NCBI RefSeq assembly: GCF_000003605.2
Contig: NW_003119840.1
Span: forward strand, 1 to 24,767
From: Saccoglossus kowalevskii
Taxonomy: Eukaryota > Hemichordata > Enteropneusta > Harrimaniidae
Length of the DNA: 24,767 nucleotides
Direction of reading: 5' to 3'
Position 1 is the stretch's first letter, and every line of letters starts with the position of its first letter. A program made the translations under genes and the position numbers. The notes below the pieces were generated by a model. It saw nothing but the letters and a program-made list of their open reading frames with translations. It had not been told where the DNA came from and made no database searches. This document shows, piece by piece, positions 1-10,547 of the stretch.

Positions 1-610
1 ACTTCCTACTCGAGGAAACCATTAAGTGGACCTGAAGTGTTACAAGACTTCTTACTAGATTAGTGTGATAGAACCATTGAGTGGACTTGAAGTGTTACAA
101 GACTTCCTACTAGATTAGTGTGATAGAACCATTAACTGGACCAGAAGTGTTACAAAACTTTCCACTAGATTAGTGTGATAGAACCATTAAGTGGACCTGA
201 AGTGTTACAAAACTTTCCACTAGATTAGTGTGATAGAACCATTAAGTGGACCTGAAGTGTTACAAGACTTCCTACTAGATTAGCGTGATGGAACCATTAA
301 GTGGACCTGAGTTGTTACAAGACTTCCTACTAGAGGAACCATTATGTGGACCTGAAGTGTTACAAGACTTCCCACTAGATTAGTATGATGGAACCATTAA
401 GTGGACCTGATGTGTTACAAGACTTCCTACTAGATTAGTGTGATGGAACCATTAAGTGGACCTGAAGTGTTACAAAACTTCCTACTAGATTAGTATGATG
501 GAACCATAGAGTGGATCTGATGTGTTACACGACTTCCTACTACATTAGTGTGATGGAACCATTAAGTGGACCTGATGTGTTACAAGACTTCCTACTAGAT
601 TAGTGTGATG
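1..610 (+). repeat. Left-edge block, partial unit plus 11 monomers
   Basis: The window opens inside a monomer (1-14), whose tail reads 'cctactcgag' and lacks most of the usual 'ttagtgtgat' stretch. The following units start at 15, 71, 126, 181, 236, 291, 336, 391, 446, 501 and 556. They are mostly 'gaagtg' and 'gatgtg' subtypes with 'gata' or 'gatg' tails and do not follow the canonical order. The unit at 291 is only 45 bp. An M-like unit with 'catagagtgg' at 501 recurs at 5391 and 21063. No array boundary is visible on this side. Confidence 0.88.
291..335 (+). repeat. 45-bp short monomer
   Basis: This monomer lacks ten bases, 'ttagtgtgat', so 'tactaga' runs directly into 'ggaacc'. It also carries the rare variant 'gagttgttac'. 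The same deletion with the same 'gttgtt' variant occurs at 5721-5765, and a similar truncated tail sits at the left window edge (1-14). Sharing both the deletion and a linked substitution suggests one ancestral short unit later copied elsewhere, rather than independent deletions. Confidence 0.9.
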
Positions 611-1600
611 GAACCCTTAAGTGGACCTGATGTGTTACAAGACTTCCTACTAGATTAGTATGATGGAACCATTGAGTGGATCTGATGTGTTACACGACTT
701 CCTACTACATTAGTGTGATGGAACCATTAAGTGGATCTGATGTGTTACACGACTTCCTACTAGATTAGTGTGATGGAACCTTTAAGTGGACTTGAGGTGT
801 TCCAAGATTTCCTACTAGATTAGTGTGATAGAACCATTAAGTGGACATGAAGTGTTACAAGACCTCCTACTAGATTAGTGTGATGGAACCATTAAGTGGA
901 CCTGAAGTGTTACAAAACTTCCTACTAGATTAGTGTGATAGAACCATTAAGTGGACCTGAAGTGTTACAAGACTTCCTACTAGATTAGTGTGATAGGACC
1001 ATTAAGTGGACCTGAAGTGTTACAAGACTTCCTACTAGATTAGTGTGATGGAACCATTAAGTGGACCTGAAGTGTTACAAAACTTCCTACTAGATTAGTG
1101 TGATAGAACCATTAAGTGGACATGATGTGTTACAAGACTTCCTACTAGATTAGTGTGATAGGACCATTAAGTGGACCTGAAGTGTTACAAGACCTCCTAC
1201 TAGATTAGTGTGATGGAACCATTAAGTGGACTTGAGGTATTACAAGATTTCCTACTAGATTAGTGTGATGGAACCATTAAGTGGACCTCATGTGTTACAA
1301 GACTTCCCATTAGATTAGTGTGATGGAAACATTAAGTGGACCTGATGTGTTACAAGACTTCCTATTAGATTAGTGTGATTGAACCATAAGGTGGACCTGA
1401 GCTGCTACAAGACTTCCCACTAGATTAGTGTGATGGAAACATTAAGTGGACCTGAAGTGTTACAAGATTTCCTACTAGATTAGTGTGATTGAACCATAAG
1501 GTGGACCTGAGCTGCTACAAGACTTCCCACTAGATTAGTGTGATAGAACCATTAAGTGGACCTGAGCTGTTACAAGACTTCCTACTAGATTAGTGTGATG
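611..1600 (+). repeat. HOR copy, 18 monomers (990 bp)
   Basis: The block runs from one L unit to the next and is exactly 18 x 55 bp. It starts L (611), M (666), an M/N-like unit with 'cacgac' and 'ctagatt' (721) and O (776). A run of 'gaagtg' and 'ggacc' units (831-1160), including 'gacatgatg' at 1106, leads to B (1161), C (1216), D with 'cctcatg' (1271), E (1326) and F (1381). E-like (1436) and F (1491) then repeat before K (1546). Compared with the 19-mer at 10548, the G-H-I-I-J stretch is replaced by a second E-F pair. There are no indels. Confidence 0.82.
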
Positions 1601-2148
1601 GAACCCTTAAGTGGACCTGATGTGTTACAGATTTCCTACTAGATTAGTGTGATGGAACCTTTAGTGGACTTGAGTGTTCCAAGATTTCCTACTAGATTAG
1701 TGTGATGGAAACCATTAAGTGGACTCATGTGTTACAAGACTTCCCACTAGATCAGTGTGATGGAAACATTAAGTGGACATGATGTGTGTTACAAGACTTC
1801 TACTAGATTAGTGTGATTGAACCATAAGGTGGACCTGAGCTGCTACAAGACTTCCCACTAGATTAGTGTGATGGAAACATTAAGTGGACCTGAAGTGTTT
1901 CAAGACTTCCCACTAGATTAGTGTGATGGAAAAATTAAGTGGACCTGAGCTGTTACAAGACTTCCCACTAGATTAGTGTGATGGAAACATTAAGTGGACC
2001 TGAGCTGTTACAAGACTTCCCACTAGATTAGTGTTATGGAAACATTAAGTGGACCTGAGCTGTTACAAGACTTCCCACTAGATTAGTGTGATAGAACCAT
2101 TAAGTGGACCTGAGCTGTTACAAGACTTCCAACTAGATTAGTGTGATG
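1601..2148 (+). repeat. 10-monomer block with a dense indel patch
   Basis: It begins with L (1601) followed by N- and O-like units, so M is missing. It then has D-, E- and F-like units, a G unit, H ('gaaaaatt' near 1929) and several 'gagctg' units ending in K. The first four units hold seven small indels between about 1625 and 1801, for a net loss of two bases. From about 1801 onward the monomers are again exactly 55 bp. Confidence 0.8.
1625..1801. other. Indel patch: probable residual sequencing errors
   Basis: Seven small length changes lie within about 180 bp: 'ttacag' for 'ttacaag', 'cctttag' for 'cctttaag', 'gagtgttcc' for 'gaggtgttcc', 'ggaaacc' for 'ggaacc', 'ggactcatg' for 'ggacctcatg', an extra 'gt' in 'gtgtgtt', and 'cttctac' for 'cttcctac'. 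All but the 'gt' insertion change a run of two or three identical bases. Subtype identity of the units remains clear despite the changes. This error style is characteristic of unpolished single-molecule reads; true mutation is the alternative. Confidence 0.7.
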
Positions 2149-3028
2149 GAACCCTTAAGTGGACCATATGTGTTACAAGACTTCCTACTAGATTAGTATG
2201 ATGGAACCATTGAGTGGATCTGATGTGTTACACGACTTCCTACTACATTAGTGTGATGGAACCATTAAGTGGACCTGATGTGTTACAATATTTCCTACTA
2301 GATTAGTGTGATGGAACCTTTAAGTGGACTTGAGGTGTTCCAAGATTTCCTACTAGATGAGTGTGATGGAACCATTAAGTGGACCTGAAGTGTTACAAGA
2401 CCTCCTACTAGATTAGTGTGATGGAACCATTAAGGGGACCTGAAGTGTTACAAGACTTCCTACTAGATTAGTGTGATAGGACCATTAAGTGGACCTGAAG
2501 TGTTACAAGACCTCCTACTAGATTAGTGTGATGGAACCATTAAGTGGACTTGAGGTATTACAAGATTTCCTACTAGATTAGTGTGATGGAACCATTAGGT
2601 GGACCTGATGTGTTACAAGACTTCCCACTAGATTAGTGTGATGGAAACATTAAGTGGACCTGATGTGTTACAAGACTTCCTACTTGATTAGTGTGATTGA
2701 ACCATAAGGTGGACCTGAGCTGCTACAAGATTTCCCACTAGATTAGTGTGATGGAAACATTAAGTGGACCTGAAGTGTTTCAAGACTTCCCACTAGATTA
2801 GTGTGATGGAAACATTAAGTGGACCTGAGCTGTTACAAGACTTCCCACTAGATTAGTGTGATGGAAACATTAAGTGGACCTGAGCTGTTACAAGACTTCC
2901 CACTAGATTAGTGTGATGGAAACATTAAGTGGACCTGAGCTGTTACAAGACTTCCCACTAGATTAGTGTGATAGAACCATTAAGTGGACCTGAGCTGTTA
3001 TAAGACTTTCTACTAGATTAGTGTGATG
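2149..3028 (+). repeat. HOR copy, 16 monomers (880 bp)
   Basis: The order is L, M, N, O, P, one A/R-like unit ('taaggggacc'), B, C, D, E, F, G, I, I, J, K, exactly 16 x 55 bp. Relative to the 19-mer at 10548 it has one unit where Q-R-A stand, and H is absent. The L unit carries the rare 'ggaccatatgtg' variant, otherwise seen only at 12527. N has 'caatattt', and the terminal K has 'tataagactttc'. The clean multiples of 55 show that unit gain and loss occurs in register. Confidence 0.85.
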
Positions 3029-4015
3029 GAACCCTTACGTGGACCTGATGTGTTACAAGACTTCCTACTAGATTAGTATGATGGAACCATTGAGTGGATC
3101 TGATGTGTTACACGACTTCCTACTACGTTAGTGTGATGGAACCATTAAGTGGACCTGATGTGTTACAAGATTTCCTACTATATTAGTGTGATGGAATCTT
3201 TAAGTGGACTTGAGGTGTTCCAAGATTTCCTACTAGATGAGTGTGATGGAACCATTAAGTGGACCTGAAGTGTTACAAGACCTCCTACTAGATTAGTGTG
3301 ATGGAACCATTAAGTGGACTTGAGGTGTTACAAGATTTCCTACTAGATTAGTGTGATGGAACCATTAAGTGGACCTGATGTGTTACATGACTTCCCACTA
3401 GATTAGTGTGATGGAAACATTAAGTGGACCTGATGTGTTACAAGACTTCCTACTAGATTAGTGTGATTGAACCATAAGGTGGACCTGAGCTGCTACAAGA
3501 CTTCCCACTAGATTAGTGTGATGGAAACATTAAGTGGACCTGAAGTGTTACAAGACTTCCCACTAGATTAGTGTGATGGAAACATTAAGTGGACCTGTGG
3601 TGTTACAAGACTTCCCACTAGATTAGTGTGATGGAAACATTAAGTGGACCTGATGTGTTACAAGACTTCCTACTAGATTAGTGTGATTGAACCATAAGGT
3701 GGACCTGAGCTGCTACAAGACTTCCCACTAGATTAGTGTGATGAAAACATTAAGTGGACATGAGCTGTTACAAAACTTCCTACTAGATTAGTGTGATAGA
3801 ACCATTAAGTGGACCTGAAGTGTTAGAAGACTTCCTACTAGATTAGTGTGATAGGACCATTAAGTGGACCTGAAGTGTTACAAGACTTCCTACTAGATTA
3901 GTGTGATGGAACCATTAAGTGGACCTGAAGTGTTACACGACTTCTACTACATTAGTGTGATGGAACCATTAAGTGGACTGATGTGTTACAAGATTTCTAC
4001 TAGATTAGTGTGATG
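3029..4015 (+). repeat. HOR-related block, 18 monomers (987 bp)
   Basis: L ('cttacgtgg'), M, N, O ('gaatcttt') and P are followed directly by C (3304), so Q-R-A-B are missing. D (3359, 'ttacatgac'), E, F, a 'gaagtg' unit and a 'cctgtggtg' unit (3579) come next, then a second E-F pair (3634, 3689). The block ends with 'gacatgagctg', 'ttagaag', 'ggacc' and two units containing three one-base deletions. The 'gtggtg' module recurs in the blocks at 4016 and 21173. Confidence 0.8.
3941..4001. other. Indel patch, three one-base deletions
   Basis: 'cttctac', 'ggactgatg' and 'atttctac' each lose one c of a 'cc' pair relative to all sister units. The nearest full-length counterpart of the second and third, at 21118-21172, has the 'cc' intact. 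Homopolymer under-calling is the likely cause. Confidence 0.65.
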
Positions 4016-5188
4016 GAACCCTTAAGTGGACCTGATGTGTTACAAGACTTCCTACTAGATTAGTATGATGGAACCATTGAGTGGATCTGATGTGTTACAC
4101 GACTTCCTACTACATTAGTGTGATGGAACCATTAAGTGGATCTGATGTGTTACACGACTTCCTACTAGATTAGTGTGATGGAACCTTTAAGTGGACTTGA
4201 GGTGTTCCAAGATTTCCTACTAGATGAGTGTGATGGAACCATTAAGTGGACCTGATGTGTTACAAGACTTCCTACTAGATTAGTGTGATTGAACCATAAG
4301 GTGGACCTGAGCTGCTACAAGACTTCCCACTAGATTAGTGTGATGGAAACATTAAGTGGACCTGAAGTGTTACAAGACTTCCCACTAGATTAGTGTGATG
4401 GAAACATTAAGTGGACCTGATGTGTTACAAGATTTCCTACTAGATTAGTGTGATGGAACCTTTAAGTGGACTTGAGGTGTTCCAAGATTTCCTACTAGAT
4501 TAGTGTGATTGAACCATAAGGTGGACCTGTGGTGTTACAAGACTTCCCACTAGATTAGTGTGATGGAAACATTAAGTGGACCTGAAGTGTTACAAGACTT
4601 CCCACTAGATTAGTGTGATGGAAACATTAAGTGGACCTGAGCTGCTACAAAACTTCCCACTAGATTAGTGTGATGGAACCATTAAGTGGACCTGATGTGT
4701 TACAAGACCTCCTACTAGATTAGTGTGATGGAACCATTAAGTGGACCTGATGTGTTACAAGATTTCCTACGAGATTAGTGTGATGGAACCATTAAGTGGA
4801 CCTGATGTGTTACATGACTTCCCACTAGATTAGTGTGATGGAAACATTAAGTGGACCTGATGTGTTACAAGACTTCCTACTAGATTAGTGTGATTGAACC
4901 ATAAGGTGGACCTGAGCTGCTACAAGACTTCCCACTAGATTAGTGTGATGGAAACATTAAGTGGACCTGAAGTGTTACAAGACTTCCCACTAGATTAGTG
5001 TGATGGAAACATTAAGTGGACCTGTGGTGTTACAAGACTTCCCACTAGATTAGTGTGATGGAAACATTAAGTGGACCTGATGTGTTACAAGACTTCCTAC
5101 TAGATTAGTGTGATTGAACCATAAGGTGGACCTGAGCTGCTACAAGACTTCCCTGGAGATTAGTGTGATGGAAACATTAAGTGGACCT
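3963..5188 (+). repeat. Segmental duplication, copy 1 of the ~17.1-kb-spaced pair
   Basis: This stretch aligns unit by unit to 21118-22290. Private variants are shared: 'gatttcctacgag' (4771 and 21873), 'gtggtg' after a 'gatt' tail (4511 and 21613), 'ttacatgac' and 'ccctggag'. The offset is 17,157 bp up to the unit at 4126 and 17,102 bp from the F unit at 4291. This copy therefore has exactly one monomer more. Similarity ends at about 5188, where 'cctgtgg' faces 'cctgaag'. Confidence 0.88.
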
Positions 5189-5335
5189 GTGGTGTTACAA
5201 GATTTCCCACTAGATTAGTGTGATGGAAACATTAAGTGGACCTGAGCTGTTACAAAACTTCCTACTAGATTAGTGTGATAGAACCATTAAGTGGACCTGA
5301 AGTGTTACAATACCTCCTACTAGATTAGTGTGATG
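4016..5335 (+). repeat. 24-monomer rearranged block (1,320 bp)
   Basis: The block is exactly 24 x 55 bp with no indel. L, M, an M/N hybrid (4126) and O (4181) lead into E-like and F units (4236, 4291). Further E-F pairs, 'cctgtggtg' units and 'gagctgctac' units are interleaved with N- and O-like units. One F unit near 5152 has 'ccctggag' instead of 'cccactag', a variant also found near 13386, 15853, 20029, 22251 and 23738. The order departs strongly from the canonical 19-mer and looks like a recombined HOR. Confidence 0.8.
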
Positions 5336-5820
5336 GAACCCTTAAGTGGACCTGATGTGTTACAAGACTTCCTACTAGATTAGTATGATGGAACCATAGA
5401 GTGGATCTGATGTGTTACACGACTTCCTACTACATTAGTGTGATGGAACCATTAAGTGGACCTGATGTGTTACAAGATTTCCTACTAGATTAGTGTGATG
5501 GAACTCTTAAGTGGACCTGAAGTGTTACAAAACTTCCTACTAGATTAGTGTTATAGATCCATTAAGTGGACCTGAGGTGTTACAAAACTTCCTACTAGAT
5601 TAGTGTGATGGAACCATTAAGTGGACCTGATGTGTTACAAGACTTCCTACTAGATTAGTGTGATAGAACCATTAAGTGGACCTGATGTGTTACAAGACTT
5701 CCTACTAGATTAGTGTGATGGAAACATTAAGTGGACTTGAGTTGTTACAAGACTTCCTACTTGAGGAACTATTAAGTGGACCTGAAGTGTTACAAGACTT
5801 CCTACTAGATTAGTGTGATG
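5336..5820 (+). repeat. 9-monomer block including a 45-bp unit
   Basis: L (5336), M with 'catagag' (5391) and N (5446) are followed by less typical units: 'gaactctt' (5501), 'gatcc' after the odd tail 'gttata' (5556), two 'gatgtg' units, the 45-bp unit (5721) and an A-like unit (5766). This is one of the more divergent stretches of the array. Confidence 0.82.
5721..5765 (+). repeat. 45-bp short monomer, second copy
   Basis: It carries the same ten-base loss of 'ttagtgtgat' and the same 'gagttgttac' variant as 291-335. It differs at 'gaaac' against 'gaacc', 'gactt' against 'gacct', and 'cttga' against 'ctaga'. The shared linked changes indicate common descent. Confidence 0.9.
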
Positions 5821-6697
5821 GAACCCTTAAGTGGACCTGATGTGTTACAAGACTTCCTACTAGATTAGTATGATGGAATCATTGAGTGGATCTGATGTGT
5901 TACACGACTTCCTACTTCATTAGTGTGATGGAACCATTAAGTGGACCTGATGTGTTACAAGATTTCCTACTAGATTAGTGTGATGGAACCTTTAAGTGGA
6001 CTTGAGGTGTTCCAAGATTTCCTACTAGATTAGTGTGATGGAACCATTAAGTGGACCTGAAGTGTTACAAGACCTCCTACTAGATTAGTGTGATGGAACC
6101 ATTAAGTGGACCTGAAGTGTTACAAAACTTCCTACTAGATTAGTGTGATAGAACCATTAAGTGGACCTGAAGTGTTACAAAACTTCCTACTAGATTAGTG
6201 TGATAGAACCATTAAGTGGACCTGAAGTGTTACAAGACTTCCTACTAGATTAGTGTGATAGGACCATTAAGTGGACCTGAAGTGTTACAAGACCTCCTAC
6301 TAGATTAGTGTGATGGAACCATTAAGTGGACTTGAGGTATTACAATATTTCCTACTAGATTAGTGTGATGGAACCATTAAGTGGACCTGATGTGTTACAA
6401 GACTTCCCACTAGATTAGTGTGATGGAAACATTAAATGGACCGGAAGTGTTCAAGACTTCCACTAGATTAGTGTGATGGAAACATTAAGTGGACTGAGCT
6501 GTTACAAGACTTCCCACTAGATTAGTTTGATGGAAACATTAAGTGGACATGAGCTGTTACAAGACTTCCCACTAGATTAGTGTGATGGAAACATTAAGTG
6601 GACCTGAAGTGTTACAAGACTTCCCACTAGATTAGTGTGATAGAACCATTAAGTGGACCTGAGCTGTTACAAGACTTCCTACTAGATTAGTGTGATG
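5821..6697 (+). repeat. HOR copy, 16 monomers (877 bp)
   Basis: L, M ('gaatcattg', 'cttcatt'), N, O and P are followed by two 'caaaactt' units, then A, B, C ('caatattt'), D, a G-like unit with 'taaatggaccgg', two I-like units, a J-like unit ('gaagtg', tail 'gata') and K. E and F are missing between D and G. The last part matches 14614-15053, sharing 'aaatggaccgg' and 'gtttgatgg'. Three one-base deletions fall in 6449-6496. Confidence 0.82.
6449..6496. other. Indel patch, three one-base deletions
   Basis: 'gtgttcaag' for 'gtgtttcaag', 'cttccac' for 'cttcccac' and 'ggactgag' for 'ggacctgag'. The sister sequence at 14779-14890 has the full-length forms, so these look like homopolymer under-calls rather than inherited changes. 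Confidence 0.65.
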
Positions 6698-7357
6698 GAA
6701 CCCTTAAGTGGACCTGATGTGTTACAAGACTTCCTACTAGATTAGTGTGATGGAACCATTGAGTGGATCTGATGTGTTACACGACTTCCTACTACATTAG
6801 TGTGATGGAACCATTAAGTGGACCTGATGTGTTACAAGATTTCCTACTAGATTAGTGTGATGGAACCTTTAAGTGGACTTGAGGTGTTCCAAGATTTCCT
6901 ACTAGATTAGTGTGATAGAACCATTAAGTGGACATGAAGTGTTACAAGACCTCCTACTAGATTAGTGTGATGGAACCATTAAGTGGACCTGAAGTGTTAC
7001 AAAACTTCCTACTAGATTAGTGTGATAGAACCATTAAGTGGACCTGATGTGTTACAAGACTTCCCACTAGATTAGTGTGATGGAAACATTAAGTGGACCT
7101 GAGCTGTTACAAGACTTCCCACTAGATTAGTGTGATAGAACCATTAAGTGGACCTGAGCTGTTACAAGACTTCCTACTAGATTAGTGTGATGGAACCCTT
7201 AAGTGGACCTGATGTGTTACAAGACTTCCTACTAGATTAGTATGATGGAACCATTGAGTGGACCTGATGTGTTACACGACTTCCTACTACATTAGTGTGA
7301 TGGAACCATTAAGTGGACCTGATGTGTTACAAGATTTCCTACTAGATTAGCGTGATG
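6698..7357 (+). repeat. 12-monomer block: short 9-mer HOR plus L-M-N
   Basis: L (6698), M preceded by 'gtgtgatg' rather than 'gtatgatg' (6753), N, O with tail 'gata', 'gacatgaag' with 'gacctcc', and a 'caaaactt' unit are followed by D-like (7028), J (7083) and K (7138). This gives a 9-unit HOR of 495 bp that skips A-B-C and E-I. L (7193), M with 'gacctg' instead of 'gatctg' (7248) and N with tail 'gcgtgatg' (7303) lead into the tandem duplication at 7358. Confidence 0.82.
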
Positions 7358-8567
7358 GAACCTTTAAGTGGACTTGAGGTGTTCCAAGATTTCCTACTAG
7401 ATGAGTGTGATGGAACCATTAAGTGGACCTGAAGTGTTACAAGACCTCCTACTAGATTAGTGTGATGGAACCATTAAGTGGACCTGAAATGTTACAAAAC
7501 TTCCTACTAGATTAGTGTGATAGAACCATTAAGTGGACCTGAGCTGTTACAAGACTTCCTACTAGATTAGTGTGATAGGACCATTAAGTGGACCTGAAGT
7601 GTTACAAGACCTCCTACTAGATTAGTGTGATGGAACCATTAAGTGGACCTGAAGTGTTACAAGACTTCCCACTAGATTAGTGTGATAGGACCATTAAGTG
7701 GACCTGAAGTGTTACAAGACCTCCGACTAGATTAGTGTGATGGAACCATTAATTGGACTTGAGGTATTACAAGATTTCCTACTAGATTAGTGTGATGGAA
7801 CCCTTAAGTGGACCTGATGTGTTACAATACCTCCTACTAGATTAGTATGATGGAACCATTAAGTGGACCTGAAGTGTTAGAAGACTTCCTACTAGATTAG
7901 TGTGATAGGACCATTAAGTGGACCTGAAGTGTTACAATATTTCCTACTAGATTAGCGTGATGGAACCTTTAAGTGGACTTGAGGTGTTCCAAGATTTCCT
8001 ACTAGATGAGTGTGATGGAACCATTAAGTGGACCTGAAGTGTTACAAGACCTCCTACTAGATTAGTGTGATGGAACCATTAAGTGGACCTGAAATGTTAC
8101 AAAACTTCCTACTAGATTAGTGTGATAGAACCATTAAGTGGACCTGAAGTGTTACAAGACTTCCTACTAGATTAGTGTGATAGGACCATTAAGTGGACCT
8201 GAAGTGTTACAAGACCTCCTACTAGATTAGTGTGATGGAACCATTAAGTGGACCTGAAGTGTTACAAAACTTCCTACTAGATTAGTGTGATAGGACCATT
8301 AAGTGGACCTGAAGTGTTACAAGACCTCCGACTAGATTAGTGTGATGGAACCATTAATTGGACTTGAGGTATTACAAGATTTCCTACTAGATTAGTGTGA
8401 TAGGACCATTAAGTGGACCTGAAGTGTTACAATACCTCCTACTAGATTAGTGTGATAGAACCATTAAGTGGACCTGAAGTGTTAGAAGACTTCCTACTAG
8501 ATTAGTGTGATAGGACCATTAAGTGGACCTGAAGTGTTACAAGACCTCCTACTAGATTAGTATGATG
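7358..8567 (+). repeat. 605-bp tandem duplication (two 11-mers)
   Basis: 7358-7962 and 7963-8567 are adjacent copies of an 11-monomer module, exactly 11 x 55 bp apart. Both follow a 'gcgtgatg' tail and carry 'cctgaaatg', 'gacctccgac', 'ccattaattgg', 'caatacctcc' and 'ttagaag' at corresponding units. They differ at several units: 7523 has 'gagctg' where 8128 has 'gaagtg', and 7798 is L-like where 8403 is 'ggacc'. A local direct duplication by unequal exchange, followed by patchy divergence or conversion, explains this. Related modules occur at 12190-12420 and 18783-19010. Confidence 0.88.
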
Positions 8568-9557
8568 GAACCATTGAGTGGATCTGATGTGTTACACGAC
8601 TTCCTACTAAATTAGTGTGATGGAACCATTAAGTGGACTTGAGGTATTACAAGATTTCCTACTAGATTAGTGTGATGGAACCTTTAAGTGGACTTGAGGT
8701 GTTACAAGACTTCCCACTAGATTAGTGTGATGGAACCATTAAGTGGACCTGAGGTGTTACAAGACTTCCTACTAGATTAGTGTAATGAAACCATTATGTG
8801 GACCTGATGTGTTACAAGACTTCCTACTAGATTAGTATGATGGAACCATTGAGTGGATCTGATGTGTTACACGACTTCCTACTAAATTAGTGTGATGGAA
8901 CCATTAAGTGGACCTGATGTGTTACAAGACTTCCTACTAGATTAGTATGATGGAACCATTGAGTGGATCTGATGTGTTACACGACTTCCTACTACATTAG
9001 TGTGATGGAACCATTAAGTGGACCTGATGTGTTACAAGATTTCCTACTAGATTAGTGTGATGGAACCTTTAAGTGGACTTGAGGTGTTCCAAGATTTCCT
9101 ACTAGATTTGTGTGATGGAACCATTAAGTGGACCTGAAGTGTTACAAAACTTCCTACTAGATTAGTGTGATGGAACCTTTAAGTGGACTTGAGGTGTTCC
9201 AAGATTTCCTACTAGATTAGTGTGATAGAACCATTAAGTGGACATGAAGGGTTACAAGACCTCCTACTAGATTAGTGTGATGGAACCATTAAGTGGACCT
9301 GAAGTGTTACAAGACCTCCTACTAGATTAGTGTGATGGAACCATTAAGTGGACCTGAAGTGTTACAAGACTTCCTACTAGATTAGTGTGATAGGACCATT
9401 AAGTGGACCTGAAGTGTTACAAGACCTCCTACTAGATTAGTGTGATGGAACCATTAAGTGGACCTGAAGTGTTACAACACTTCCTACTAGATTAGTGTGA
9501 TAGAACCATTAAGTGGACATGATGTGTTACAAGACTTCCTACTAGATTAGTGTGATA
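8568..9557 (+). repeat. 18-monomer rearranged block (990 bp)
   Basis: Units are M with 'ctaaatt' (8568), C (8623), an O-head/'cccac'-tail unit (8678), a 'gaggtg' unit with tail 'gtgtaatg' (8733), 'aaaccattatgtgg' (8788), M (8843), a 'gatgtg' unit, M (8953), N, O ('gatttgtg', 9063), a 'caaaactt' unit, a second O (9173), and then P-, A- and B-like units up to 'gacatgatg' (9503). 8678-8897 shares its private variants, including 'gtgtaatgaaacc', with about 15433-15650. The length is exactly 18 x 55. Confidence 0.82.
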
Positions 9558-10547
9558 GGACCATTAAGTGGACCTGAAGTGTTACAAGACCTCCTACTAG
9601 ATTAGTGTGATGGAACCATTAAGTGGACTTGAGGTATTACAAGATTTCCTACTAGATTAGTGTGATGGAACCATTAAGTGGACCTCATGTGTTACAAGAC
9701 TTCCCACTAGATTAGTGTGATGGAAACATTAAGTGGACCTGATGTGTTACAAGACTTCCTACTAGATTAGTGTGATTGAACCATAAGGTGGACCTGAGCT
9801 GCTACAAGACTTCCCACTAGATTAATGTGATGGAAACATTAAGTGGACCTGAAGTGTTTCAAGACTTCCCACTAGATTAGTGTGATGGAAAAATTAAGTG
9901 GACCTGAGCTGTTACAAGACTTCCCACTAGATTAGTGTGATGGAAACATTAAGAGGACCTGAGCTGTTACAAGACTTCCCACTAGATTAGTGTGATGGAA
10001 ACATTAAGTGGACCTGAGCTGTTACAAGACTTCCCACTAGATTAGTGTGATAGAACCATTAAGTGGACCTGAAGTGTTACAAGACTTCCTACTAGATTAG
10101 TGTGATAGGACCATTAAGTGGACCTGAAGTGTTACAAGACCTCCTACTAGATTAGTGTGATGGAACCATTAAGTGGACTTGAGGTATTACAAGATTTCCT
10201 ACTAGATTAGTGTGATGGAACCATTAAGTGGACCTGATGTGTTATAAGACTTCCCACTAGATTAGTGTGATGGAAACATTAAGTGGACCTGATGTGTTAC
10301 AAGACTTCCTACTAGATTAGTGTGATTGAACCATAAGGTGGACCTGAGCTGCTACAAGACTTCCCACTAGATTAGTGTGATGGAAACATTAAGTGGACCT
10401 GAAGTGTTTCAAGACTTCCCACTAGATTAGTGTGATGGAAACATTAAGTGGACCTGAGCTGTTACAAGACTTCCCACTAGATTAGTGTGATAGAACCATT
10501 AAGTGGACCTGAGCTGTTACAAGACTTCCTACTAGATTAGTGTGATG
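9558..10547 (+). repeat. Two partial HOR units, B-to-J and B-to-K
   Basis: The first run is B (9558), C, D ('cctcatg'), E, F, G, H (9888), I with 'aagagg' and J (9998). The second is A (10053), B, C, D ('ttataag'), E, F, G, J (10438) and K (10493). Both lack L to R. Two successive B-started units without the L-R half show that the L-R and B-K halves of the HOR can be gained or lost separately. The length is exactly 18 x 55 bp. Confidence 0.85.

Noticed and set aside
5501-5555. Additional L unit ('gaactctt')
   Set aside because: The head resembles L, but the body is 'gaagtg' with 'caaaactt' and the tail is not 'gtatgatg'. It is better read as a variant of the 'caaaactt' subtype.
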